NCBI RefSeq assembly: GCF_004345565.1
Contig: NZ_SLWA01000001.1
Coordinates: 219,892-283,891, forward strand
DNA: 64,000 bases
Direction of reading: 5' to 3'
Origin: Flavobacterium circumlabens
GTDB taxonomy: Bacteria; Bacteroidota; Bacteroidia; Flavobacteriales; Flavobacteriaceae
Shown piece by piece: positions 26,733 through 34,619 of the stretch. Below the pieces are notes generated by a model. It saw only the letters and a list, made by a program, of their open reading frames with translations. It made no database searches and was not told where the DNA came from. The stretch's first letter is position 1, and each line of letters starts with the position of its first letter. The position numbers and the translations under genes are program-made.

Positions 26733-28028
26733 TTATTCTAATGTTACTTTTATTTGTTTTATGCGTTTTTTGTCCACTGCTTCGATTGTAAAGACACAGT
26801 TTTCAAACGTTACTTTCTGATCTTTTTTAGGGAAGTTACCCAGGATTTCCAATATAAAACCGGCTAAGGTTTCTGCTTCCCCCTTGCGGGATTCAAAAAC
26901 ATCTTCATCGACTTCAACAATCCTGTAAAAATCTTTCATGTTAATTTTTCCTTCAAACAGAAAGTTTTTTTCGTCTATTTGCGAGAAGTTTAAATTCTCA
27001 TCATCAAATTCATCACTGATATCCCCGACAATTTCTTCAATAACATCCTCTAAAGAAACCAATCCCGATGTTCCGCCATATTCATCCACTACAATTGCCA
27101 AATGACTTTTAAGGCTCTGAAAATCTTTTAGTAAATTATCCAGTTTTTTATTCTCGGGAACAAAAAAAGCATCTCTTATTAATGAGGTCCAGTCAAATTC
27201 TTTTTTATCGATATGAGGCAATAAATCCTTCACAAACAGAACGCCTTCAATCTGATCAATATTGTCTTTGTAAACCGGAATTCTCGAAAAGCCCTTTTCG
27301 ACTATCTTCGGACAAATCGTTTCAAATGCCTCTGAAATTTCCAAAGCAAAAATATCAATCCTTGGACTCATAACCTGCTTTGTATCTGTATTTCCAAAAG
27401 AAACGATTCCTTCCAATATTTTTTGTTCTTCACTTGAAGTTCCTTCGGAATCCGTAAGCTCTAAAGCCTGTGACAACTGATTTATCGAAAAATTATTCTT
27501 TTGTTTTCCTAATTTATTTTGCAAATATAAGGTAAGACTGCGCATGGGCAAGCTTACAGGTGAAAGTAATTTATCCAGAAAAGCAACGGGATAGGCTACC
27601 CATTTTGCAAATTTTATATTGTTTCGGCTGGCATATACTTTTGGTAAAACTTCTCCAAACAACAAAATTAAAAAAGTCACCAGGATCACTTCTAAGATAA
27701 ATTTAAAAGCCGGCGATTGTACATTAGCAAAAATATTCTGTCCTATAAAGGAGAACAGAATAACGACTCCGATATTTAGAAAGTTATTGGCTACTAAAAG
27801 CGTTGCTAAAAGTTTTTTGGGTTTATCTAAAAGATTAGAAATGATTTTTCCTTTTGAAAGATTTTCCTGAAGTGTGTCGTCAATATCTTTTTGTGACAAA
27901 GAAAAAAGTGCCACTTCGGCACCTGAAACAATTGCTGATAAAAACAGCAAAATAAATATTCCGACAAAACCAATGATTAAATTGATGTCTAAATTTGTAC
28001 TAAAAAGTAAACTGGGCTCCGGGTCCAA
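26733..28028 (-). CDS. gldE: Gliding motility-associated protein GldE (DUF21/CBS)
   Basis: A 431-residue inner-membrane protein of the CorC/hemolysin family. It has an N-terminal DUF21 region with about three or four transmembrane segments (about 17-160), a CBS-domain pair (about 215-340; MSPRIDIFAL, FSRIPVYKDN, VVDEYGGTSGLVSLEDV), and a C-terminal CorC_HlyC domain with ETLAGFILEILG. GldE is encoded with GldD and is known to support gliding, while the family suggests a link with divalent cation transport. Upstream are ssb and mutY in the same direction. Confidence 0.93.
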   Translation of the reverse strand: MDPEPSLLFSTNLDINLIIGFVGIFILLFLSAIVSGAEVALFSLSQKDIDDTLQENLSKGKIISNLLDKPKKLLATLLVANNFLNIGVVILFSFIGQNIFANVQSPAFKFILEVILVTFLILLFGEVLPKVYASRNNIKFAKWVAYPVAFLDKLLSPVSLPMRSLTLYLQNKLGKQKNNFSINQLSQALELTDSEGTSSEEQKILEGIVSFGNTDTKQVMSPRIDIFALEISEAFETICPKIVEKGFSRIPVYKDNIDQIEGVLFVKDLLPHIDKKEFDWTSLIRDAFFVPENKKLDNLLKDFQSLKSHLAIVVDEYGGTSGLVSLEDVIEEIVGDISDEFDDENLNFSQIDEKNFLFEGKINMKDFYRIVEVDEDVFESRKGEAETLAGFILEILGNFPKKDQKVTFENCVFTIEAVDKKRIKQIKVTLE

Positions 28029-28051
28029 ACTGAAAAAAATTAGTTAAACAA

Positions 28052-28492
28052 TCAAAAAGGCAAGTCATTTATAGGCAAGTCTTCGTTAGTCGCTTCAAAG
28101 TTAGTGTTTTTTACGGATTCTGAATCGGTATTTGGCTTCTGTATTGTAGTTTCTTTTTTGGTTGTCAGGAAAGTAAATTCCGTGACCTGAATTTCTGTAG
28201 TATATTTTGTGGTGCCGTCTTCAGCTTGCCACTGACGTGATTTTATACGTCCTTCAATATATATTTTATCTCCTTTAGAAAGATATTTTTCGCAAATTTC
28301 AGCCGCTTTATTGCGCACGACGAGATTATGCCATTCCGTCGAAGTTATTTTTTCGTTTGTAGTTTTATTGATGTAAATTTCATTTGTAGCCAGCTGAAAA
28401 CGTCCGATGCAGTTTCCTCCATCAAAATAATGCATTTTTACATCATCGCCCAAATGGCCAATGAGCATCACTTTATTTAATGTTCCGTTCAT
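28052..28492 (-). CDS. ssb: Single-stranded DNA-binding protein
   Basis: A 146-residue SSB. The OB fold covers about 1-105 (GTLNKVMLIGHLGDDVKM, then GDKIYIEGRIKSRQW). A short disordered linker follows, and the acidic tip ends in INDLPF, the standard docking tail for replication and repair partners. It lies 37 bp after mutY and 23 bp before gldE, forming the mutY-ssb-gldE-gldD order. Confidence 0.96.
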   Translation of the reverse strand: MNGTLNKVMLIGHLGDDVKMHYFDGGNCIGRFQLATNEIYINKTTNEKITSTEWHNLVVRNKAAEICEKYLSKGDKIYIEGRIKSRQWQAEDGTTKYTTEIQVTEFTFLTTKKETTIQKPNTDSESVKNTNFEATNEDLPINDLPF

Positions 28493-28529
28493 GGTTTATT
28501 TGTGGTATTTATCCCAAAGATACATTTTT

Positions 28530-29576
28530 TTAGCAATTTATTTCCTGCTTTTCAATAAAATTATATATCACAATCGGAAAGGGAAATGTTTTCAAATTGT
28601 TAGCATTAATACCATTTTCGATTATTTCCTTAATTTTAATTTTCCAAAACTGGATATGTAAATGCTGATGGGACAGTTTATGAATTACCGTCTCATCACT
28701 ACATTCTTCTAGACCTATTATTGTATAGGCGGAAAACAGGTCATTTTGAATCGCTTTTGAAACAAAATCAAAGTCGGCAATTTCCTTAGTCTCTAAAAGA
28801 GGAAATTCATATAAATTGTGCCAGATCCCTTTTGCTGTTCTTTTTTGAATTAAAGTATTCCCCAAAACATCTTCCATGATCAAATAATTAAAGAACCGAT
28901 TGGTGACTTTTATCTTTTTGGATTTTACGGGCAATACATTTACTTTCTTCTTTTGCAGTGCGAGACAGCTGGCATTAAAAACACAAATAGTACAGTTGGG
29001 ACTTTTAGGTACGCACTGCAAAGCACCAAACTCCATAATCGCCTGATTGAAAATCGCCGGGTTATCTTTTGGCATTAATTCCCTGGCAAGCTCCGTAAAC
29101 TCTTTTTTTGTGGCAGGCGATGCAATATCAGATTCTATATCAAAATAACGAGAAAGTACCCGAAATACATTTCCATCAACAACAGGCACTGCTTCATTAT
29201 AGGAGAAAGAAGCGATTGCAGCAGCCGTATATTCGCCAACACCTTTTAGTTTTAGCAACTCATTATAACCAGGAGGAAAAACGCCATTCAGCTCATTTGC
29301 CACATATTGAGCCGTTTTATGCAAATTTCTGGCACGGGAATAATACCCTAAACCCTGCCAAAGTTTCAAAACCTGCTCTTCATCAGCATTTGCCAAATCA
29401 AATACAGTAGGAAATTCCTTCGTAAAAGAAAAAAAATACGGCATTCCCTGCGCAACTCTTGTCTGTTGCAGCATAATTTCTGAGAGCCAAATTAGGTAAG
29501 GATTAGCCGTTTTTCGCCATGGCAAATCACGTTTGTTTTGTAAATACCAATTTATCAATATGTTATGAAAATTCAT
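28530..29576 (-). CDS. mutY: A/G-specific adenine glycosylase MutY
   Basis: A 348-residue base-excision-repair glycosylase that removes adenine mispaired with 8-oxoguanine. The HhH motif is LKGVGEYTAAAIASF, the catalytic Asp lies in VVDGNVFRV, and four Cys for the Fe-S cluster are visible as C-x6-C-x2-C-x5-C (QCVPKSPNCTICVFNASC). The C-terminal NUDIX-like domain that reads 8-oxoG covers about 230-348. The start at 29576 (MNFHNILINWY) is preferred to one seven codons upstream because the family starts here. Confidence 0.95.
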   Translation of the reverse strand: MNFHNILINWYLQNKRDLPWRKTANPYLIWLSEIMLQQTRVAQGMPYFFSFTKEFPTVFDLANADEEQVLKLWQGLGYYSRARNLHKTAQYVANELNGVFPPGYNELLKLKGVGEYTAAAIASFSYNEAVPVVDGNVFRVLSRYFDIESDIASPATKKEFTELARELMPKDNPAIFNQAIMEFGALQCVPKSPNCTICVFNASCLALQKKKVNVLPVKSKKIKVTNRFFNYLIMEDVLGNTLIQKRTAKGIWHNLYEFPLLETKEIADFDFVSKAIQNDLFSAYTIIGLEECSDETVIHKLSHQHLHIQFWKIKIKEIIENGINANNLKTFPFPIVIYNFIEKQEINC

Positions 29577-29659
29577 CGCAAAATACTTAGAATACAAAAG
29601 TAAATGTTTATGTAATTAAAATTTAACGAATTAGCTTGATTAATTATTTTTTTAATTCC

Positions 29660-29667
29660 TATATTTG
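29660..29667 (+). promoter_or_regulatory. Putative promoter of the HU gene
   Basis: TATATTTG fits TAnnTTTG; a TTGA lies about 20 bp upstream. The leader before the HU start is about 45 nt. Confidence 0.5.
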
Positions 29668-29716
29668 CAAACTCAAAAAAATAGTACACCATTTATAAAA
29701 TTAAATAGGAAAGAAA

Positions 29717-30007
29717 ATGACGAAAGCAGATATCGTAGCGAAAATTTCAGAGAAACTTGGTCTTGAAAAAGGAGATGTTCAGGCAACAGTAGAAACTTTT
29801 ATGGAAGAAGTTAAAACTTCATTAGAAACTGGAGACAATGTTTACCTAAGAGGTTTTGGAAGTTTCATCGTAAAAACCAGAGCTGAAAAAACAGGTAGAA
29901 ACATTTCTAAAAACACCACTATCAAAATTCCAGCACACAACATTCCTGCTTTTAAACCTGCAAAAGTATTTGTAGAGGGAGTTAAAACAAACAACGAAGC
30001 AAAATAA
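29717..30007 (+). CDS. HU family DNA-binding protein
   Basis: A 96-residue histone-like protein with the HU/IHF fold: MTKADIVAKISEKLGLEKG at the front, then the signature GFGSFIVKTRAEKTGRNISK, which includes the DNA-binding arm, and PAFKPAKVF at the end. It bends DNA as a dimer in the nucleoid. It has a strong promoter and is followed after 31 bp by a 30-residue basic ORF. Confidence 0.95.
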   Translation: MTKADIVAKISEKLGLEKGDVQATVETFMEEVKTSLETGDNVYLRGFGSFIVKTRAEKTGRNISKNTTIKIPAHNIPAFKPAKVFVEGVKTNNEAK

Positions 30008-30038
30008 TACTATTAATTAATCATAAAATCGACACGAT

Positions 30039-30131
30039 ATGCCAAGTGGTAAAAAAAGAAAGAGACATAAGGTAGCTACTCACAAAAGAAAAAAAAGAGC
30101 GAGAGCTAACCGTCACAAAAAGAAAAAGTAG
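30039..30131 (+). CDS. 30-residue Lys/Arg-rich basic protein, possible ribosomal protein
   Basis: This ORF reads MPSGKKRKRHKVATHKRKKR, then RANRHKKKK after an Ala. More than half of its residues are Lys, Arg or His, which chance reading would not give with such regularity. I have seen nearly the same short peptide between HU and RNase E/G genes in flavobacteria (memory, not searched). A short, extremely basic protein like this is typical of ribosome-stabilising peptides such as bTHX, but its sequence is unlike bTHX. It could be the Bacteroidota-specific protein bL38 described in flavobacterial ribosomes; I cannot confirm that from sequence. Its stop codon is inside the stem of the following terminator. 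Confidence 0.75.
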   Translation: MPSGKKRKRHKVATHKRKKRARANRHKKKK

Positions 30132-30152
30132 TTTTAAACTACTTTTTTCTTT
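30126..30152 (+). terminator. Terminator after the small basic protein gene
   Basis: AAGTAGTTT pairs with AAACTACTT around a single T and is followed by a T-rich run. The TAG stop codon of the small ORF lies in the first arm. Confidence 0.7.
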
Positions 30153-30174
30153 TTAACCGTTCATTGAAATTGGA

Positions 30175-30372
30175 ATTTAGTCTCAGTCCAAAGTCACAGT
30201 CCGCAGCTTAAACTGCCACTGATACCGAAAACTGCTTACTAAAATTCCCCCGGGTTCAATACCTGTTAAAAAATATTGTTTAATCCATCCTTACAATTCA
30301 GTTATGAGTTATAAGTTGTGAGTTATGAGTTGTGAAACCTGAAACTTGGAACTTAAAAACCTGAAACTAAAA
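30175..30372. repeat. Mixed phrase repeats before the RNase E/G gene
   Basis: Three phrase families occur in a row: CAGTCTCAGT/CACAGTC at about 30178-30205, GTTATGAGTTATAAG at about 30302-30330, and CCTGAAACTTGGAAC / CCTGAAACT at about 30337-30366. The last overlaps the leader of the RNase gene. The same phrases are at 8486-8594, 54083-54118 and 58799-58948. Confidence 0.65.
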
Positions 30373-30393
30373 GTCTGGATAAAAATTTACAGT

Positions 30394-31938
30394 GTGAATA
30401 AAGAATTAATCATTAGATCTAGTTCTGAAGCCGTAGATTTTGCCTTATTAAAAGATGGAAAACTAATTGAATTACACAAGGAAGAAGAGAAAAGCAACTT
30501 TCAGGTTGGTGATATTTTTATTGCCAAAATCAGAAAACCAGTTGCCGGACTTAATGCTGCTTTTGTAAATGTAGGCTTCGAAAAAGACGCTTTTTTACAT
30601 TATCACGATTTAGGACCTAACTTAGCTTCCCAACTGAAATTCATAAAACTTGTAAGCGCAGGTAAAATAAAAGATTTCTCCCTAAAAACCTTTCAGTTTG
30701 AAAAAGAGATTGACAAAGATGGCATCATTACTGATATTTTAAGTGCCAATCAATCTGTTTTAGTACAAGTCGTAAAAGAACCTATATCTACCAAAGGTCC
30801 AAGGATAAGCGCTGAGCTTTCACTGGCAGGAAGATTTATTGTTCTCGTTCCGTTTTCTGACCGTGTTTCTATTTCTCAAAAAATAGAAGACAAAAAGGAA
30901 AAGGATCGTCTAAAAAGACTTGTGTTATCGATCAAACCTAAAGGATTTGGTGTTATTGTTCGCACAGTAGCCGAAGGCAAAAACGTAGCCGAATTAGAAA
31001 AAGATTTGCAGAACCTGCTTAGCAGATGGACTGCAATGTGTAAAAAATTACCAACTGCTCATCATCCATCAAAAGTATTAGGAGAACTTAACAGAGCTTC
31101 TTCAATATTAAGAGATGTATTTAATGATACCTTCAGTGGTATTCAGATAGATGATGAAGAGTTGTTCCAGCAAACGAAGGAATATCTGCAGGAAATTGCA
31201 CCTTCAAAACAATCGATTGTTAAGTTTTATCAATCAAATGATACTCCAATTTTTGAGAAATACAATATAGAGAGACAAATCAAAACTTCATTTGGAAGAA
31301 CAGTTTCGATGAGTAAAGGCGCTTATCTTATTATAGAACATACTGAAGCTCTTCACGTTATAGACGTAAACAGCGGAAACCGTTCGAATAAGGCGACTAA
31401 TCAGGAAGATACTGCCATGGAAGTAAATATGATTGCTGCCGCTGAAATTGCCAGACAACTTCGTCTGCGTGATATGGGCGGAATAATCGTAGTTGATTTT
31501 ATCGATATGTCTAATCCCGAAAACAGGAAAGTCCTGTTCGACTTCTTGCGAGAAGAAATGAGCGACGATAAAGCAAAGCATAAAATCTTACCGCCTAGTA
31601 AATTTGGTTTAGTCCAGATTACCAGACAACGCGTAAGACCAGAAGTAAATATTAAAACTAGAGAAGAAGATCCAAACAATGAACATGGCGAAATTGAAGC
31701 GCCAATTTTAATCATTGATAAAATCGCATCTGATTTAGAAAGAATTTTAAAAATCCACAAAAGTGTTGTGCTTAATGTACATCCGTTTGTGGCTGCATAC
31801 CTCAGTAAAGGTTTTCCATCATTACGTTCAAAATGGTTTTTTGAACATAAGAAATGGGTGAAAATCATACCTCGTGACGCTTACACGTACTTAGAATACC
31901 ATTTCTATGATAAAAAAGGAAATGTTATTTCAGAATAA
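30394..31938 (+). CDS. Ribonuclease E/G family protein
   Basis: A 514-residue Rne/Rng-type endoribonuclease that acts in rRNA and mRNA processing. It has an N-terminal S1-like RNA-binding domain (about 35-110), then the DNase I-like catalytic part with the acidic site VIDVNSG and VVDFIDM, and the zinc-link region is not obvious. The start was set to the GTG at 30394 (read VNKELIIRSSSEAVDF), since an in-frame ATG at 30346 would begin inside the phrase repeat. It follows HU and the small basic gene in the same direction but after a terminator and repeats. Confidence 0.93.
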   Translation: MNKELIIRSSSEAVDFALLKDGKLIELHKEEEKSNFQVGDIFIAKIRKPVAGLNAAFVNVGFEKDAFLHYHDLGPNLASQLKFIKLVSAGKIKDFSLKTFQFEKEIDKDGIITDILSANQSVLVQVVKEPISTKGPRISAELSLAGRFIVLVPFSDRVSISQKIEDKKEKDRLKRLVLSIKPKGFGVIVRTVAEGKNVAELEKDLQNLLSRWTAMCKKLPTAHHPSKVLGELNRASSILRDVFNDTFSGIQIDDEELFQQTKEYLQEIAPSKQSIVKFYQSNDTPIFEKYNIERQIKTSFGRTVSMSKGAYLIIEHTEALHVIDVNSGNRSNKATNQEDTAMEVNMIAAAEIARQLRLRDMGGIIVVDFIDMSNPENRKVLFDFLREEMSDDKAKHKILPPSKFGLVQITRQRVRPEVNIKTREEDPNNEHGEIEAPILIIDKIASDLERILKIHKSVVLNVHPFVAAYLSKGFPSLRSKWFFEHKKWVKIIPRDAYTYLEYHFYDKKGNVISE

Positions 31939-31940
31939 AT

Positions 31941-31977
31941 TAAAAAACCGCTTCCCGAAAGAGTAGCGGTTTTTTTA
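31941..31977 (+). terminator. Terminator after the RNase E/G gene
   Basis: AAAAACCGCT pairs with AGCGGTTTTT around a 12-base loop and is followed by T. Confidence 0.85.
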
Positions 31978-32044
31978 TGTCTTTTTTTTGCCTTTTTTGC
32001 CACGAATTGCACGAATGAACACGAATAAAAACTATTATTCAATT

Positions 32045-32108
32045 GTCACCCTGAGCGGAGTCGAAGGCTTAATACCTAAGAGCGGCTTCGACTCCGCTCA
32101 GCCTGACA
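32045..32108. repeat. Long inverted repeat, second copy of the GTCGAAG family
   Basis: Arms with cores CCTGAGCGGAGTCGAAG and CTTCGACTCCGCTCAG are reverse complements separated by about 18 bp. It ends just 7 bp before the pbpC stop and lies between convergent genes. Upstream at about 32000 is a GCCACGAATTGCACGAATG phrase. Confidence 0.85.
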
Positions 32109-32114
32109 AGAGTA

Positions 32115-34490
32115 TTATTCCCTTACAATTTCTACTTTTCTGCTAATTTCATTACCGGATTCATCCACAACCGTGATGTTATGAAATCCGGCGTTCATTA
32201 TAATTGGCTTTTCGTGAAACACTTTGGTAACGCCTTTGTACACATGATCTACATACCAGAACAATTGTTTTTCTCTCTGTGCATAAGCAATTTTAAAAAT
32301 TACCGGCTGTACTTCGCTGTTAAAATCCTTCGTTAAATAAATTTTACTATTCGTTTTCGGATAAATAAAATCCATAGCAACTGTCTGTGTCCCCATACAA
32401 TCTTCTTTAAAAGGAGGCAACGGTACATATTCAATATGTTTGCTTTTGTAATACCAGGCCATGACCGGAGGCAATATGAACCAGTTTTTTGTCACTATAT
32501 TTTCAACACTTTCACAACTGCTGTTTACCTGAAATTGCTGTGTCAGATCCAGATGGACTGTTCTATGATACGGGCATACAGTTGTTGTTTTTCCTTTTTT
32601 AGTGACCCATTGTTTTATTTTGGGGCAGCCTTCTTTTGCCAGATGCCCGCTTAGGCTGCAGACCTCAACTTCATTTAAATCTTCATACGGAATCCCAAAC
32701 CATCTTTGTCTTGGCAATAAATTAAAAACATCAAATAAAATTGGCGCTGCGCTCGTCACTCCTGTTAATGTTGGTCTTCCCTCACCGGTTGCATTTCCGA
32801 CCCAGACTCCCACTACATATCTGGAATTTGTTCCGATAGCCCAGGCATCACGATTACCAAAGCTGGTACCTGTTTTCCAGGCAATTTTAAGTGAACTGTC
32901 GTAAAATTTCCAGGCTTCATCGCCTTCCGGGCGGTTTACTTCTTCCATTGCATTATACGTAAGCCAGATTGATCCGGCACCCAAGATATTTTTCTGTTCG
33001 CTTTCTGATCCAAAATCAGGCTGAAAGTCATTCTTATAATTAAGTTGTGTAAATTCTTTGGTTCTGTATTTTCCGTGGCTTTTATTAAAATAATTGACCG
33101 TGGAAGATAAATTGGAATACGTCCTGCATAAATCCCATAAATTACTTTCGGCACCTCCCAAAATAAGCGACAATCCATAGTGGTCCGGCGATTTATCAAT
33201 GTCACTCAACTGAAATTTCTGAAGTTCTTCGTAAAACTTATTCACACCAAAATCCTGCAGCATCAATACGGCCGGAATATTTAAGGAACGTGACAGGGCA
33301 CGATGTGCCGGAACAGCGCCATCAAAAGTCAGATTAAAATTCTGGGGAGTATATCCTGCAATCTGCGTAGGGACATCGGCCACTAAAGTGTTGGGCAGCA
33401 GTTCGCCATCATCCAGCATAGCTGCGTATAATAAAGGTTTAAGAATGCTTCCTGTACTTCTTGGCGCGTCGATAATGTCAACATCTTTCTGGTGATCACC
33501 ATCAGTCGGAGCATTTCCAACATAACTGATGACATTTCTATTCTGAACATCAATGACCAGAATCGCCAGATTGCTGACTTCATTTTGCCTGTATTGATTG
33601 TAATAATATTTCGCAATTTGATTGACCCTGTTTTGCAGCGTAAAATCCAATGTTGTTTTTACCCGCATTCCTTCTTCATTTTTTGCCACACGTTCTAATA
33701 AGTGAGGTGCGATTTGGGGCAAATCATAAGGCTTTTGGGGTAAAGGCTCGTCTATGGAAAGTTCATACGTCTGTTGATCGATTATACCTTCCTGATTTAG
33801 TTTTAGTAACAGACGATTGCGTTTTTGTAATAACCTTATTTGATTTTTTCCCGGATAAATTAAACTCGGTGCATTGGGCAAAACGGCCAAAGTTGCACTT
33901 TCAGCCCATGACAACTGATTCGATTGTACGCCAAAATAGCGCCATGCCGCCATTTCGAGTCCGACAACATTTCCGCCAAAAGGAGCGTGAGCGGCATATA
34001 ATTCCAAAATTTCATTTTTAGAATAGCCTAATTCCAATCTGGTTGCGAGAATAAGTTCTATGATTTTTTCAAAATAAGTTCTCCCCTTTCCTTTTCTGGA
34101 TAACCTTATGACTTGTTGCGTCAATGTACTTCCTCCGCGAACTACTTTTCCGGCTTTTCTGTTTTGCCGGATCGCATTGACCATTGCAACCGGATTAAAA
34201 CCCGGATGTTTATAGAAATATTCGTCTTCAAAATAAACAATACATTTTTTGAACTTGTCCGGAACACTGTCCTGCGCCGGAAAACGCCATTGTCCGTCCC
34301 GGGCAATTTTCGCCCCTAATAATTCTCCTTCTTTACTTTCAATCACTGTGGAATAGGGTTCCTTAAATAAAGTTCGGGGTAGGGAGAAATAATAAATCAG
34401 CAAGAGCAGAAATGCAATTGCTGATTTTATTTTATTCTTTTTTATCCAGTTTATAATGCGTTGCGAGAACGCAATTAATTTATTTTTCAA
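32115..34490 (-). CDS. pbpC: Penicillin-binding protein 1C
   Basis: A 791-residue bifunctional class A PBP. It has an N-terminal transmembrane anchor (about 22-39), a GT51 glycosyltransferase domain (EDEYFYKHPG at about 88-97 and GGSTLTQQ at 119-126), a transpeptidase domain with the active-site S348-I-L-K351 and KTGTS, and the PBP1C-specific C-terminal domain (about 700-791). PBP1C is often encoded beside an alpha-2-macroglobulin, as here, and the pair is thought to protect the periplasm and repair peptidoglycan when the envelope is breached. The A2M gene lies upstream in the same direction, after a 129-bp gap. Confidence 0.94.
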   Translation of the reverse strand: MKNKLIAFSQRIINWIKKNKIKSAIAFLLLLIYYFSLPRTLFKEPYSTVIESKEGELLGAKIARDGQWRFPAQDSVPDKFKKCIVYFEDEYFYKHPGFNPVAMVNAIRQNRKAGKVVRGGSTLTQQVIRLSRKGKGRTYFEKIIELILATRLELGYSKNEILELYAAHAPFGGNVVGLEMAAWRYFGVQSNQLSWAESATLAVLPNAPSLIYPGKNQIRLLQKRNRLLLKLNQEGIIDQQTYELSIDEPLPQKPYDLPQIAPHLLERVAKNEEGMRVKTTLDFTLQNRVNQIAKYYYNQYRQNEVSNLAILVIDVQNRNVISYVGNAPTDGDHQKDVDIIDAPRSTGSILKPLLYAAMLDDGELLPNTLVADVPTQIAGYTPQNFNLTFDGAVPAHRALSRSLNIPAVLMLQDFGVNKFYEELQKFQLSDIDKSPDHYGLSLILGGAESNLWDLCRTYSNLSSTVNYFNKSHGKYRTKEFTQLNYKNDFQPDFGSESEQKNILGAGSIWLTYNAMEEVNRPEGDEAWKFYDSSLKIAWKTGTSFGNRDAWAIGTNSRYVVGVWVGNATGEGRPTLTGVTSAAPILFDVFNLLPRQRWFGIPYEDLNEVEVCSLSGHLAKEGCPKIKQWVTKKGKTTTVCPYHRTVHLDLTQQFQVNSSCESVENIVTKNWFILPPVMAWYYKSKHIEYVPLPPFKEDCMGTQTVAMDFIYPKTNSKIYLTKDFNSEVQPVIFKIAYAQREKQLFWYVDHVYKGVTKVFHEKPIIMNAGFHNITVVDESGNEISRKVEIVRE

Positions 34491-34550
34491 AGTTTAATCG
34501 TAATTTAACTGCAAGGAACGCGAGGTTATTTGCAAAGTTTATAAAGTTTT

Positions 34551-34617
34551 TTTCACGCAGATTTTGCAGATTTTGCAGATTTTTTTTATCTGCCAGATCT
34601 CCAAAATCTGCGTGAAA
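34551..34617. repeat. Hairpin between A2M and pbpC, GCAGATTTTG phrase
   Basis: TTTCACGCAGATTTTG at 34551 and CAAAATCTGCGTGAAA at 34602 are a perfect 16-bp stem. The loop carries two further GCAGATTTT copies with a 9-bp period. Confidence 0.8.
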
Positions 34618-34619
34618 CT

